From contig NZ_JAPDOG010000003.1 in assembly GCF_026013545.1 (NCBI RefSeq), forward strand, positions 62,001-126,000: a stretch of 64,000 bases of DNA, in the 5' to 3' direction. A program made the position numbers and the translations under genes. Positions within the stretch are counted from its first letter, which is position 1. Each line of letters begins with the position of its first letter. Source of the stretch: Defluviimonas salinarum (GTDB taxonomy: Bacteria; Pseudomonadota; Alphaproteobacteria; Rhodobacterales; Rhodobacteraceae). The notes under the pieces are model-generated. The model was not told the origin of the DNA. It searched no databases and saw nothing but the letters and a program-made list of their open reading frames with translations. Below, piece by piece: positions 10,540 to 19,473 of this stretch.

Positions 10540-11378
10540 CGCTAGCGCTGGCCGAGATGGCGGTGGAGGTGCTGACCACCGCGGACGGGCGCGCCAAGAC
10601 CGCGCTCTCGCACGCCCATGCCGCGCGCTGGCGCGAGGCCCGCGCGGCCGGCAGCCCGCTCGCCGTGGGCCGGGCCGAACCGCCGATGCGCCCGGCGCGG
10701 CCCGACAAGCCTGAGCTCCTGCCGCCGCGCGAGGTGCCGCGCCGCCGCACCGGAACCGCACAGGGCCGGATCGCGCTCCTGCACGCGCTGGCGCATATCG
10801 AACTCAACGCCGTGGACCTGCACTGGGACATCATCGCCCGCTTTACGCATGTGCCTATGCCGATTGGCTTTTACGACGACTGGGTGAAGTCTGCCGACGA
10901 GGAGTCCAAGCATTTCAACCTCCTCTGCGACTGCCTCGAAAGCTGGGGCAGTCACTACGGCGCGCTTCCCGCCCATGCCTTCATGTGGCGCGCGGCGGAA
11001 GACACGGCGGAGGACCTTCTGGGCCGGCTCGCGGTGGTGCCGATGGTCCTTGAGGCGCGCGGGCTCGACGTGACGCCGGGCATGATCGAGATCTTCGGGC
11101 GCGCGGGCGAGACTGCCGCGACCGAGGCCCTGCGCGTGATCTATGCCGAGGAGGTCGGCCATGTCGCCTATGGCGTGAAATGGTTCAACTGGCTCTGTGG
11201 CCGCGACGGGCTCGATCCCAAGGAGGTCTTCCACGGCCTCGTGCGCAGGTACTTCCACGGCGCGCTGAAGCCGCCCTTCAACGAGGAAAAGCGGGCCGAG
11301 GCGGGACTGCCGCCCGACTTCTACTGGCCGCTCGCCGATGAGGTCAAAGACGCGCCGGGCACCGCCGGATTTCGCTGA
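10536..11378 (+). CDS. DUF455 ferritin-like protein
   Basis: A 280-residue DUF455 protein. This family has a ferritin-like four-helix bundle with di-iron ligands. Candidate ligand motifs are AHIELNAVDLHWD, ADEESKHF and YAEEVGHVAYG, each with the Glu/His pattern of a di-iron site. The start is GTG, overlapping the bcp stop codon. The substrate is not known; related MiaE-like enzymes hydroxylate tRNA bases, but nothing here proves that. Coupling to bcp is the main contextual clue. Confidence 0.88.
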   Translation: MTLALAEMAVEVLTTADGRAKTALSHAHAARWREARAAGSPLAVGRAEPPMRPARPDKPELLPPREVPRRRTGTAQGRIALLHALAHIELNAVDLHWDIIARFTHVPMPIGFYDDWVKSADEESKHFNLLCDCLESWGSHYGALPAHAFMWRAAEDTAEDLLGRLAVVPMVLEARGLDVTPGMIEIFGRAGETAATEALRVIYAEEVGHVAYGVKWFNWLCGRDGLDPKEVFHGLVRRYFHGALKPPFNEEKRAEAGLPPDFYWPLADEVKDAPGTAGFR

Positions 11379-11508
11379 TATCGCGCGGCGATATCGGCGA
11401 TTTCTTGCCGATTCCGGCGGGTTCCGGCCGATGCCCGCCCGCACAGGGCCAAAGAAGTTGCGGCACGGCTACCCGATTGGTAAGGCCCTGCCCAAGCGCC
11501 ATTAGGGG

Positions 11509-12870
11509 ATGGGGCACGCTCTCTGGATGAGCCAATCAACGGGGACAGGATTGCCAGCACGTCTACTCGGCCGCATGCACGCGGCAATTGAACGCCGCCT
11601 GCCGGAACAGCGCCTGTTCCTGCGTTCCGATACCGAAACCCGCTTCATTCGCCTGAAACCGGTCACCCAGGCGGTGGCTCTGTCCGGCATGGCGCTGATT
11701 CTCGCCTGGTCGATCGTCGCGACCGCCGTCCTCTTGATGGATTCGATCGGTTCGGGCAGCGCCCGCGAACAGTCGCGCCGCGAGCAGGCCAACTACGAGA
11801 CCCGGCTCGACGCGCTCTCGACCGAACGCGACAAGCGCGCCGAGGAAGCCGCCGCCGCGCAGGAGCGTTTCGCGGTGGCCCTTGGCCAGGTTTCCGCGAT
11901 GCAGTCCGCCCTTCTCGCCTCCGAGGAGCGCCGCAAGGAGCTTGAAACCGGCATCGGCGTGATCCAGGCCACGCTGCGCCGCACCATGACCGAGCGTGAC
12001 GCGGCGCGCGGCAAGATCACGGAACTGGCCGCGGCCGCTTCGGAAGGCCCTGCCCTCGCGCCCGCCGGTGGCCTGCGCGGCGAGGACGTGACCGAGACGC
12101 TCGATTTCGTCACCGCCGCTCTCGACCGCACCGCGACCGAGCGCGACGAGATGGCCCAGAAAGCCCTCGACGCGAAGGACGAGGCCGACGAGATCGCCTT
12201 CGAGCTGAAACTGCTCGAGCAGCGCAACAACGAGATCTTCGCCCAGCTTGAAGAGGCGGTGACCGTCTCGATGGAGCCGCTGGACAAGATGTTCTCCTCT
12301 GCCGGGCTCGATCCGGAGGAGCTGATCGAAAAGGTCCGTCGCGGCTATTCCGGCCTCGGCGGTCCGCTCGGGCCGCTCGCCCCGGCGGCGATACCGGGCG
12401 GCGACGCCGATGCCGCGCGTGCGGCAAAGATCCTCGAAGGGCTCGACCGGATGAACCTCTACCGGATCGCGGTGGAAAAGGCGCCTTTCGCGACGCCGCT
12501 CAAGACCTCCTATCGCTACACATCGGGCTTTGGCCGCCGCTGGGGGCGGATGCACGAGGGCACCGATCTCGCAGGCGCGCACGGCTCGCCGATCCTCGCC
12601 ACCGCCGACGGCACCGTGATCCATGCCGGCTGGGAATCCGGCTACGGCAACCTCGTCAAGATCCGCCACGAATTCGGTATCGAAACCCGCTACGGCCATA
12701 TGTCGAAAGTCCGCGTGAACGTGGGGCAAAAGGTCTCGCGCGGGGACAGGATCGGTGATATGGGGAATACCGGCCGCTCAACCGGGACGCATCTGCACTA
12801 TGAAGTGCGCGTGAACGGGAAGGCGATCAATCCGATGACGTATATCAAGGCAGCAAACAATGTTTTCTAA
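11509..12870 (+). CDS. M23 family metallopeptidase with membrane anchor and coiled coil
   Basis: A protein of up to 453 residues that should cut peptidoglycan cross-links. An N-terminal transmembrane segment (about residues 62-85) is followed by a long coiled coil (roughly 90-250) and a C-terminal LytM domain. The zinc ligands are visible in HEGTDLAG and in GTHLHYEVR. The start is uncertain: in-frame ATGs are at 11509, 11527 and 11575, and none has a strong ribosome site. The 3' end overlaps the bactofilin gene by 11 bp. This bactofilin-peptidase pairing is known from stalked and budding alphaproteobacteria, where the bactofilin localises the peptidase. Confidence 0.93.
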   Translation: MGHALWMSQSTGTGLPARLLGRMHAAIERRLPEQRLFLRSDTETRFIRLKPVTQAVALSGMALILAWSIVATAVLLMDSIGSGSAREQSRREQANYETRLDALSTERDKRAEEAAAAQERFAVALGQVSAMQSALLASEERRKELETGIGVIQATLRRTMTERDAARGKITELAAAASEGPALAPAGGLRGEDVTETLDFVTAALDRTATERDEMAQKALDAKDEADEIAFELKLLEQRNNEIFAQLEEAVTVSMEPLDKMFSSAGLDPEELIEKVRRGYSGLGGPLGPLAPAAIPGGDADAARAAKILEGLDRMNLYRIAVEKAPFATPLKTSYRYTSGFGRRWGRMHEGTDLAGAHGSPILATADGTVIHAGWESGYGNLVKIRHEFGIETRYGHMSKVRVNVGQKVSRGDRIGDMGNTGRSTGTHLHYEVRVNGKAINPMTYIKAANNVF

Positions 12871-13360
12871 AAGCAGGATCAACGAGCCCGGACCGAAAGC
12901 GGGCACCGAGACCGAACAGCCCAAGGCCCCCGAGCCCGCAGCGACCAAGCCTGCCTTCGACTATTCGGCGAGCACGCCCAAGGCGAAGCCGCCGGCATCG
13001 GTCCTGTCCTCGGACCTCACGATCACCGGCAACATCAAGACCACCGGCGACATCCAGGTCGAAGGCGTGGTCGATGGCGACATCCGTGCCCATCTCCTGA
13101 CCGTCGGCGAAAGCGCCACGATCAAGGGCGAGATCGTCGCCGACGACATCGTGGTGAACGGTCGCGTGATCGGCCGGGTTCGCGGGCTGAAGGTGCGGCT
13201 CACCTCCACCGCACGGGTCGAGGGCGACATCATCCACAAGACGATCGCGATCGAGTCGGGCGCTCATTTCGAAGGCTCGGTCCAGCGCCAGGAAGACCCG
13301 CTCGCCCAGGGTTCGTCGAAGCCCGCAGCGCCGAAGCCGGCACCCGCCACGGCGAACTGA
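12860..13360 (+). CDS. Bactofilin (polymer-forming cytoskeletal protein)
   Basis: A 166-residue bactofilin. The central part, about residues 45-135, is the repetitive beta-helix with regularly spaced Gly/Val/Ile triads, for example VEGVVDGDIRAHLLTVGES and VNGRVIGRVRGLKVRL. Both ends are Pro/Ala/Lys-rich and disordered, as usual. Bactofilins polymerise without nucleotides and recruit wall enzymes to membrane sites. The gene overlaps the M23 peptidase gene by 11 bp, so the two are translated together and probably act together. A clear terminator follows. Confidence 0.95.
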   Translation: MFSKSRINEPGPKAGTETEQPKAPEPAATKPAFDYSASTPKAKPPASVLSSDLTITGNIKTTGDIQVEGVVDGDIRAHLLTVGESATIKGEIVADDIVVNGRVIGRVRGLKVRLTSTARVEGDIIHKTIAIESGAHFEGSVQRQEDPLAQGSSKPAAPKPAPATAN

Positions 13361-13385
13361 CGCGGCCGATCGGCTGGTTCCACGA

Positions 13386-13410
13386 GGGCATCCCAGCGGG
13401 ATGCCCTTTT
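13386..13410 (+). terminator. Rho-independent terminator after the bactofilin gene
   Basis: A perfect 9-bp stem GGGCATCCC / GGGATGCCC with a 3-base loop AGC, followed directly by TTTT. It lies 25 bp past the bactofilin stop codon and just before the end of the convergent DUF2189 gene. Confidence 0.9.
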
Positions 13411-13420
13411 CGTTTGCGTC

Positions 13421-14200
13421 TCAGCGCACCGCCATCAGGCGCCGGTACATGTGCCAGGTCGCGTGACCGAGCACCGGCAGGACGATGAACAATCCCAGGA
13501 ACAGCGGCAGCATCCCGACGAAAACCAGCGCCGCGATCACGCATCCCCAGATCGCCATGACCGGCGCATTGGCCATCACCGCCTTCGCCGAATGCACCAT
13601 CGCCGTGACAAAGTCGATCTCCTTCTCCAGAAGCAGCGGCAAACCCGCTGCGGTGATCGCGAAGAGTACCGAAGCGAAGGCCGCGCCAATCGCGCCGCCG
13701 ATCAGGAGCATCACCGGACCGTTGCCCTCGAGGAACAGGCTCATGGGATCGAGCCCGGAGGTGAACGCCCTGAGCCCCATGAAGAGCGCGAAAAGCGCAT
13801 GCGCCACGAAGACCCAAAAGAGGAAGATCACGATGATCACTGCCGCCATCGCCGGGATCTGGCGGTCCTTCTGGGCGAAGACCACGCCGAGCACCTCGCC
13901 CCAGGCAAGCGGCTCACCCGCTTCGATCCGGCGGCTCACCTCGTAAAGTCCGACCGCCGCGAAGGGCGCGAGGAGCGGGAAGCCGACGGCGACCGGCGCC
14001 AGCCACCACTGCTGCCCCGCGAGAGCGTAGACGTAGTAGAGCAGGAGCCCGCCTGCGACATAGACCGCGCTGAAGAACAACCCGAAATGCGGCGCACGCA
14101 GGAAATCCTTGAGCCCGAGCCTGAGAACCGCGCCGATATCCGACCGTTCGACCCGCCGAATCTCCGGCAGAGGATCTGGTCCGCGTTCCACCTGTTCCAT
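13421..14200 (-). CDS. DUF2189 multi-pass membrane protein
   Basis: A 259-residue integral membrane protein of the DUF2189 family. About six hydrophobic segments are visible, with the family pattern of a short polar N terminus (IRRVERSDIGAVLRLGLKDF) followed by paired helices. I chose the ATG at 14200 because GGAGG lies just upstream; the open frame extends further, but that part looks like non-coding read-through. The function is unknown. In related genomes such genes often sit near respiratory genes; here it lies alone between the bactofilin terminator and prfB. Confidence 0.88.
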   Translation of the reverse strand: MEQVERGPDPLPEIRRVERSDIGAVLRLGLKDFLRAPHFGLFFSAVYVAGGLLLYYVYALAGQQWWLAPVAVGFPLLAPFAAVGLYEVSRRIEAGEPLAWGEVLGVVFAQKDRQIPAMAAVIIVIFLFWVFVAHALFALFMGLRAFTSGLDPMSLFLEGNGPVMLLIGGAIGAAFASVLFAITAAGLPLLLEKEIDFVTAMVHSAKAVMANAPVMAIWGCVIAALVFVGMLPLFLGLFIVLPVLGHATWHMYRRLMAVR

Positions 14201-14279
14201 GTCTCCGCCTCCTCTCTCTCGCCCTGAGAGAAAGGCTAGGCCACCCGGCCAGAGTCTGGCAAGTGTTTGATGCCGGGGC

Positions 14280-15404
14280 TTAATCCTCGGCGCGGGCCTC
14301 GGCGCGGCTCTTGCCCGCGACATCCATGGCCAGCGTCGCCGCCATGAAGGCGTCGAGATCGCCGTCGAGCACCCCTTGCGTGTCCGAGGTCTCGTGCCCG
14401 GTGCGCAGGTCCTTCACCATCTGGTAGGGCTGCAGCACGTAAGAACGGATCTGGTTGCCCCAGCCCGCGCTGCCCTTGGCCTCGTGCGCGGCGTTGATGT
14501 CGGCGTTGCGCTTGTCGAGCTCCATCTGGTAGAGCCGCGACTTCAGCGCCTTCATCGCGATGTCGCGGTTCTGGTGCTGCGACTTCTCCGACGAGGTCAC
14601 GACGATCCCGGTCGGCAGGTGGGTGATCCGCACCGCCGAGTCGGTGGTGTTGACGTGCTGGCCGCCCGCGCCCGAGGAGCGGTAGGTGTCGATGCGGATG
14701 TCGTTCGGGGCCACCTCGATCTCGATATTGTCGTCGACGACGGGGTAGACCCAGACGCTCGCGAAGGAGGTTTCACGCGTGCCCTTGCCAAAGGGCGAGA
14801 TCCGCACGAGCCGATGAACGCCGCTTTCCGATTTCAGCCAGCCGTAGGCGTTCGGCCCGGAGATCTTGTAGGCGCACGACTTGGTCCCGGCCTCGGCGCC
14901 CGGTTCCTCGGACTGCAGCTCGACGGTGTAGCCGCGCTTCTCGGCCCAGCGGACATACATCCGCTGCAGCATCTGCGCCCAGTCACAGGCCTCGGTGCCG
15001 CCGGCGCCGGCGTTGATCTCGAGGAAGGTGTCGTTGCCGTCCGCCTCGCCGTCGAGAAGCGCCTCGAGTTCCTTCGCCGCCGCGACCTCCTTCAGCGCCT
15101 TCAGGGACGCCTCGGCCTCGGCGACGATGTCCTTGTCGCCCTCCATCTCGCCAAGCTCAATCAGTTCGACATTGTCGTTGAGCTCGCGCTCGATCCGGCG
15201 ATAGGTCTCGACCGCGTCCATCAGCATCTGCCGCTCGCGCATGAGCTTCTGCGCCCGCGCCGGATCCGACCACAGGTCGCCGTCCTCGATCATCGCGTTG
15301 AATTCCTCGAGCCGGTGCGGCGCCGTCTCCCAGTCCATCCGCTGGCCGAGGAGCTTCAGCGACTTTCCGATCGCCACGACAATGTTTTCCATCTCGGCGC
15401 GCAT
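14280..15404 (-). CDS. prfB: Peptide chain release factor 2
   Basis: RF2 recognises UAA and UGA stop codons and triggers peptide release. The 374-residue protein carries the stop-codon recognition tripeptide SPF (in VRISPFGKG) and the universal GGQ motif (SSGAGGQHVNTTDS). The start at 15404 gives the usual MRAEMENIVVAIGKS beginning. I looked for the programmed +1 frameshift of enterobacterial prfB near codon 26; the frame is continuous here, as is usual in alphaproteobacteria. Confidence 0.97.
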   Translation of the reverse strand: MRAEMENIVVAIGKSLKLLGQRMDWETAPHRLEEFNAMIEDGDLWSDPARAQKLMRERQMLMDAVETYRRIERELNDNVELIELGEMEGDKDIVAEAEASLKALKEVAAAKELEALLDGEADGNDTFLEINAGAGGTEACDWAQMLQRMYVRWAEKRGYTVELQSEEPGAEAGTKSCAYKISGPNAYGWLKSESGVHRLVRISPFGKGTRETSFASVWVYPVVDDNIEIEVAPNDIRIDTYRSSGAGGQHVNTTDSAVRITHLPTGIVVTSSEKSQHQNRDIAMKALKSRLYQMELDKRNADINAAHEAKGSAGWGNQIRSYVLQPYQMVKDLRTGHETSDTQGVLDGDLDAFMAATLAMDVAGKSRAEARAED

Positions 15405-15505
15405 GGCCGTCGTCCTTCCGTTCGTTCGTCCGGCGTGATAGCCGAGCCGCCCGCCCCCGGCAAGGGCGGCCATCCCCTTCATCTTGCCTCAAGCCTCCTC
15501 GGGGG

Positions 15506-15564
15506 CGTCCATTGGTGCGCCATTGGTTCGAGCCCAATGGACGACGGGGGCAGACAGCCCCCGT
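15506..15564. repeat. Two adjacent hairpins between prfB and the PBP1A gene
   Basis: The first hairpin has 10-base arms CGTCCATTGG (15506-15515) and CCAATGGACG (15534-15543), with an extra CCATTGG copy between them that could pair instead. The second is ACGGGGGC / GCCCCCGT (15544-15564) with a 5-base loop. They lie just past the PBP1A stop codon on the minus strand and could end its transcript, although no T-run follows. A similar GGGGGC / GCCCCC hairpin with the same flanking CGAC lies at the ispG stop codon. Confidence 0.55.
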
Positions 15565-15579
15565 TACATCCGCCGCAGA

Positions 15580-18150
15580 TCAGTAAAGCCCGCCCGAACT
15601 CAGGGTGCCGAAATCGGCCTTCTTCGGGATCACCTTCTTCTTCCCGGTCGAGGTGGTGACCGTGGTGCCGCCCTCGTCCCCGCCAACTTCGCCATAGGCA
15701 TAGAGCGGCAGATTCTGGCCCATCGCGAAACCGCCGTCGACCATCGCGCCGAGACCGAAGATCGGGATCGCGCCGTCGCGGAAGAACTCGGCCTGCGCGA
15801 AGTCGCCGCCGACGCCATCCGGCAGCCGCTCGCCGGTGAAGCGGTTGATGTTGATGAAATGCCCGCCCGGCGGAACCTTGAACTCCGTACCGCCGTATTT
15901 CTTCACCGCCTCTTCCATGAAGGCGTTGAAGACCGGCACGCAGAGCGTACCGCCATAGGCACCCTGGCCGAGCGTGCGCGGCTGGTCATAGCCCATGTAG
16001 CAACCCGCGACGATGTTCGACGTGAAGCCGATGAACCAGACATCCTTGGCGTCGTTCGTGGTGCCGGTCTTGCCGCCGACCGGCACCGGCAAATGCACCC
16101 CCGAGCCCGATCCGCGCTGCACGACGCCCTGCAGCATCGAGGTGAGCTGGTAGGCGGTCACCGCGTCCATCACCCGCTCGCGGTTTGACACGATCCGCGG
16201 CGCGGCGCCGGGATCGAGACTCGCGAGCCGGCAATCGTCGCACTGGCGCTGGTCGTGGCGGTAGATCGTGCGGCCCCAGCGGTCCTGCACCCGGTCGACC
16301 AGCGTCGGCTCGACCCGCTCGCCGCCATTGGCGAACATCGCGTAGGCCGCAACCATCTTGAACAGCGTCGTCTCCTGCGAGCCGAGCGCGTTGGCGAGAT
16401 AGGGAGAGAGCCGGTCATAGACGCCGAACCGCTCGGCATAGCCCGCGACCGTGTCCATGCCGACCTCCTGGGCGATCCGGACGGTCATCAGGTTCCGCGA
16501 CTGCTCGATCCCGGTCCGCATCGGGGTCGGGCCGTAATACTTGTTCGAGGCGTTCTTCGGCCGCCAGAGCCCCTGCGGCGTGTTCACTTCGATCGGCGCG
16601 TCGACCACGATCGTCGCGGGCGAGAAGCCCGAATCCAGTGCCGCGGCATAGACGAAGGGCTTGAACGCCGACCCCGGTTGGCGCTGCGCCTGGGTCGCGC
16701 GGTTGAAGACCGAGGACTGGTAGGAGAACCCGCCCTGCATCGCGAGCACGCGGCCGGTATTGACGTCCATCGCCATGAAGCCGCCCTGCACTTGCGGCAC
16801 CTGGCGCAGCGACCAGCGCTGGAACGAGCCGTCGTCCTTTGCGAGGGCCGCGACCAGCACCACGTCGCCCTTCGAGACGAGATCGCCCGCGACCTTCGCC
16901 TTGGGCCCGAGTCGGCCGTCGGCCTGGCGCTTCTTCGCCCAGGTCACGTCCTCGGCGGGAATCCAGTGGCCGTCCTCGTCGTCCGAGACCCCCTCGATGC
17001 CGATCCGCGCGGCGCTTTCGCCGACCTCGAGCACCACCGCCGGCAGCCAGCCCTCCACGTCGCGCGGCACGTCGACCGCCGCCAGCGCGGCGCGCCAGGC
17101 CGCTTCGCTCTCCAGCTCCTCCGGCTTGAGCACCTTGCGGGTGCCGCGCCAGATCCCCTGCCGCCGGTCGAAGCTTTCGAGCGCCTCCTGCAGCGCGACC
17201 GCCGCCTGACCCTGCATCTCGGGATCGACGGTGGCACGGATGGTCAGGCCGCCGCCGAAGAACTCCGCCTCACCGAAACTCTTGGAGAGCTGGCGGCGGA
17301 TCTCGTCGGTGAAGTAGTCGCGCGGCGGCAAACTACCTTTGAACGACGGATAGTCTCCATTTAACACTGTCTTGAGGGGCGCGGCCTGTGCTTCTTTGAG
17401 CTGCTCTTGGTCAATGTAACCATTCTGATACATCTCCCGGAGAACGTAGTTGCGGCGGCTAACAGCCGCGTCCATGTCTCGAACGGGGTGTAGTCCTCTG
17501 CCTGGCGATTTCGGAAGGGCAGCCAAATAGGCCGCTTCTTCGGGTGTGAGTTGAGACAGCGTCTTATTGTAGTAGGTTTGCGCAGCTGCTGCGACGCCGA
17601 AACTCCTCTGACCGAGGTCGATCTCGTTGAGGTAGAGTTCAAGAATCTTGTCCTTGGACAGAGAATCCACGAGCCGTGTCGCCAAGATCACTTCTTTGAT
17701 TTTTCGCTCGGCTTTGCGTTCGCCCCCAAGAAAGAAGTTTTTTGCGACCTGCTGTGGAATTGTTGACGCGCCACGCAGGGTTTCACCTCGCGTGCGAATG
17801 AAGTCCCACAATGCACTCGCCATGCCGCGCGCGTCGAACCCCTGATGCGTGTAGAAATTCTTGTCCTCGGCCGAGATGAAGGCCTCTTTGACGATATCCG
17901 GGATTTCCTCGACCGGCGCGAAGATCCGCCGCTCGGTGGCGAACTCGTCCATCAGCCGTCCCTCGCCGGAATAGATCCGGCTGATGGTTTTCGGCGTGTA
18001 TTGCACGAGGTATTCGTGATCCGGCAGGTCGCGGCTGTACATCCAGAACACCGCCCCCACCGACAAGGCGGCAAATACCGCCCCGGTGACGAGCCAGCTG
18101 AAGAAGCCGCCGAAGAATGACAGGATGAACCGGATCAAAGGGAACCCCAT
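15580..18150 (-). CDS. mrcA: Penicillin-binding protein 1A (bifunctional transglycosylase/transpeptidase)
   Basis: An 856-residue class A PBP that polymerises glycan strands and cross-links peptides in the periplasm. A membrane anchor spans residues 15-38. The GT51 domain has SAEDKNFYTHQGFD with catalytic Glu95, GASTIPQQVAKN, RKIKEVILA, ILELYLNEIDLG and AAYLAALPKSP. The transpeptidase domain has SAFK, SRN and GGKTGTTNDAKD. Normal RF length and motifs argue for full activity. The oddity is a tract of about 500 bp covering residues 110-273 with much lower GC and different codon use from the rest of the gene. TIPQQ replaces the commoner TITQQ there. The amidase gene lies upstream on the same strand. 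Confidence 0.97.
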   Translation of the reverse strand: MGFPLIRFILSFFGGFFSWLVTGAVFAALSVGAVFWMYSRDLPDHEYLVQYTPKTISRIYSGEGRLMDEFATERRIFAPVEEIPDIVKEAFISAEDKNFYTHQGFDARGMASALWDFIRTRGETLRGASTIPQQVAKNFFLGGERKAERKIKEVILATRLVDSLSKDKILELYLNEIDLGQRSFGVAAAAQTYYNKTLSQLTPEEAAYLAALPKSPGRGLHPVRDMDAAVSRRNYVLREMYQNGYIDQEQLKEAQAAPLKTVLNGDYPSFKGSLPPRDYFTDEIRRQLSKSFGEAEFFGGGLTIRATVDPEMQGQAAVALQEALESFDRRQGIWRGTRKVLKPEELESEAAWRAALAAVDVPRDVEGWLPAVVLEVGESAARIGIEGVSDDEDGHWIPAEDVTWAKKRQADGRLGPKAKVAGDLVSKGDVVLVAALAKDDGSFQRWSLRQVPQVQGGFMAMDVNTGRVLAMQGGFSYQSSVFNRATQAQRQPGSAFKPFVYAAALDSGFSPATIVVDAPIEVNTPQGLWRPKNASNKYYGPTPMRTGIEQSRNLMTVRIAQEVGMDTVAGYAERFGVYDRLSPYLANALGSQETTLFKMVAAYAMFANGGERVEPTLVDRVQDRWGRTIYRHDQRQCDDCRLASLDPGAAPRIVSNRERVMDAVTAYQLTSMLQGVVQRGSGSGVHLPVPVGGKTGTTNDAKDVWFIGFTSNIVAGCYMGYDQPRTLGQGAYGGTLCVPVFNAFMEEAVKKYGGTEFKVPPGGHFININRFTGERLPDGVGGDFAQAEFFRDGAIPIFGLGAMVDGGFAMGQNLPLYAYGEVGGDEGGTTVTTSTGKKKVIPKKADFGTLSSGGLY
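17330..17825 (-). other. Low-GC tract inside the PBP1A glycosyltransferase domain
   Basis: GC counted by eye is 29/60 at 17521-17580 and 30/60 at 17701-17760, against 42/60 at 16921-16980 in the same gene. Codons in the tract include many A/T-ending ones that are rare in the neighbours. The reading frame and the catalytic motifs 2 to 5 are intact, so the tract is functional coding sequence. The edges are sharp, near 17330 and 17825. Replacement of part of the gene by homologous recombination with a lower-GC donor is the simplest reading. Confidence 0.75.
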
Positions 18151-18240
18151 TTCTGAACGGGCCGTCTATACAGCGCCAGCGCCGGACGGTCAAAACAACT
18201 TCCACCCCGCCCCCGTTCCCGGCGGCCCCTTGCCGCAAGG

Positions 18241-19473
18241 TCAGCGCCGGATAAGCCGCGCCTCCGCGGCATCGGCGACGGCCCAGTCGTTGAGCGCCGC
18301 CAGAATCGCCTCCTGCATCGCCGCACGCCAGACCGGATCGGCAAGCCGCCTGCGGTCACCCTCGGAGGACAGGAAACCGAGTTCCAGAAGCACCGACGGA
18401 ATGTCGGCCGATTTCAGCACCGAGAACTCCGCCTCCTGGATCGGGTGGCGGTGCATCCTGCCGCCGGTGGCGCTGATCGACGCGGCCAGTTCGCGCGCCA
18501 GGCGCTCGGCGCGCGGTCGGGTCTCGGCGCGCGCCATGTCCATCATCACCGAGGCCACGAGGTCGTCCTGTCCGCTCAAGTCAACTCCGGCAAGGAGGTC
18601 CGCCCGGTCATGGCGTTCGGCGAGCTTCGCCGAAGCCGCGTCGCTCGCCTCCTCGGCCAGCAGGTAAACCGTGGCGCCGGTCGCCTCTCCCTCGGCCAGC
18701 GCGTCGGCATGGAGCGACAGGAACACGTCGGCCGAGGCCGCGCGCGCCGCGCTGATCCGCGCTTCCAGCGGAACGAAGTCATCGGCCTCGCGGGTCAGGA
18801 CCACGGTCATCCCTTCATGGCGCAGCCGCTCGGCCAGTTCCTGCGCGAACGACAGCGTCACATCGGCTTCGTGGATCTTGCCCACCTCGGCTCCGGGATC
18901 GATGCCGCCGTGACCGGGGTCGAGCACCACGATCAACGGCGCCTCGCCGGTCTGGCGCCGCTTCGGCGCGCCCTGGGGTGCGGGCTTCGGATCCGCCCAG
19001 CGCGCGCCCTCGGGCACGCCGCCTGCCGTCAGCACGGCGAAATCCGCCGCCGGCACCGGTTCCAGCCGCACCCGGATCGCCGCGCTGCGGTCGCCCGCGA
19101 TCCGTTCCTCGGCGCTGGCGATCCTGTAGGGGCCGTCAAGCTCGGCCACGAGCCGCGACCAGCCCGCGCGGATCGGTCCCCAGCCAAGCTCCGTCACCCG
19201 CGCGGCGCTGTCGAGTTCCGCGGGCCGCGCCGCCGCGAAATCGACCTCGGCGAAATCGAGCACCAGCCGCGGCGGTTCGGCGAGGAGGAAGGCCCGGTAA
19301 GGCACCGGCTCGCTGATCGCGAGATCGAGCGCCACGCCTGCGCCCTCGTCGGCCACGCGCGACGCGGCGGGGTCGAGCTTTGCCGGCGACGCAGGCTCCT
19401 CGGCCTGCGCCGCGAACGCCGCGACGGCACAAAGCGCCCCGGCGAGCGCCGCCCGGACCCCATGGTCGACCAT
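18241..19473 (-). CDS. amiC: N-acetylmuramoyl-L-alanine amidase (Amidase_3)
   Basis: A 410-residue exported amidase that removes stem peptides from septal peptidoglycan. A signal peptide (residues 1-24, ending AAQA) is followed by an AMIN-like beta domain (about 40-140) that targets the wall. The catalytic domain (about 175-400) has the zinc ligands in DPGHGG, HEADVTL and LSLHADA, and the catalytic Glu in LLELGFLS. The ATG at 19473 overlaps the aminotransferase stop codon (TGATG), which fixes the start and implies translational coupling. PBP1A follows 90 bp downstream on the same strand, making a wall-enzyme cluster. Confidence 0.93.
   Translation of the reverse strand: MVDHGVRAALAGALCAVAAFAAQAEEPASPAKLDPAASRVADEGAGVALDLAISEPVPYRAFLLAEPPRLVLDFAEVDFAAARPAELDSAARVTELGWGPIRAGWSRLVAELDGPYRIASAEERIAGDRSAAIRVRLEPVPAADFAVLTAGGVPEGARWADPKPAPQGAPKRRQTGEAPLIVVLDPGHGGIDPGAEVGKIHEADVTLSFAQELAERLRHEGMTVVLTREADDFVPLEARISAARAASADVFLSLHADALAEGEATGATVYLLAEEASDAASAKLAERHDRADLLAGVDLSGQDDLVASVMMDMARAETRPRAERLARELAASISATGGRMHRHPIQEAEFSVLKSADIPSVLLELGFLSSEGDRRRLADPVWRAAMQEAILAALNDWAVADAAEARLIRR

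Noticed and set aside
15330-15404. Programmed frameshift in prfB
   Set aside because: The frame is continuous from the start codon; no in-frame stop or slippery site is present.
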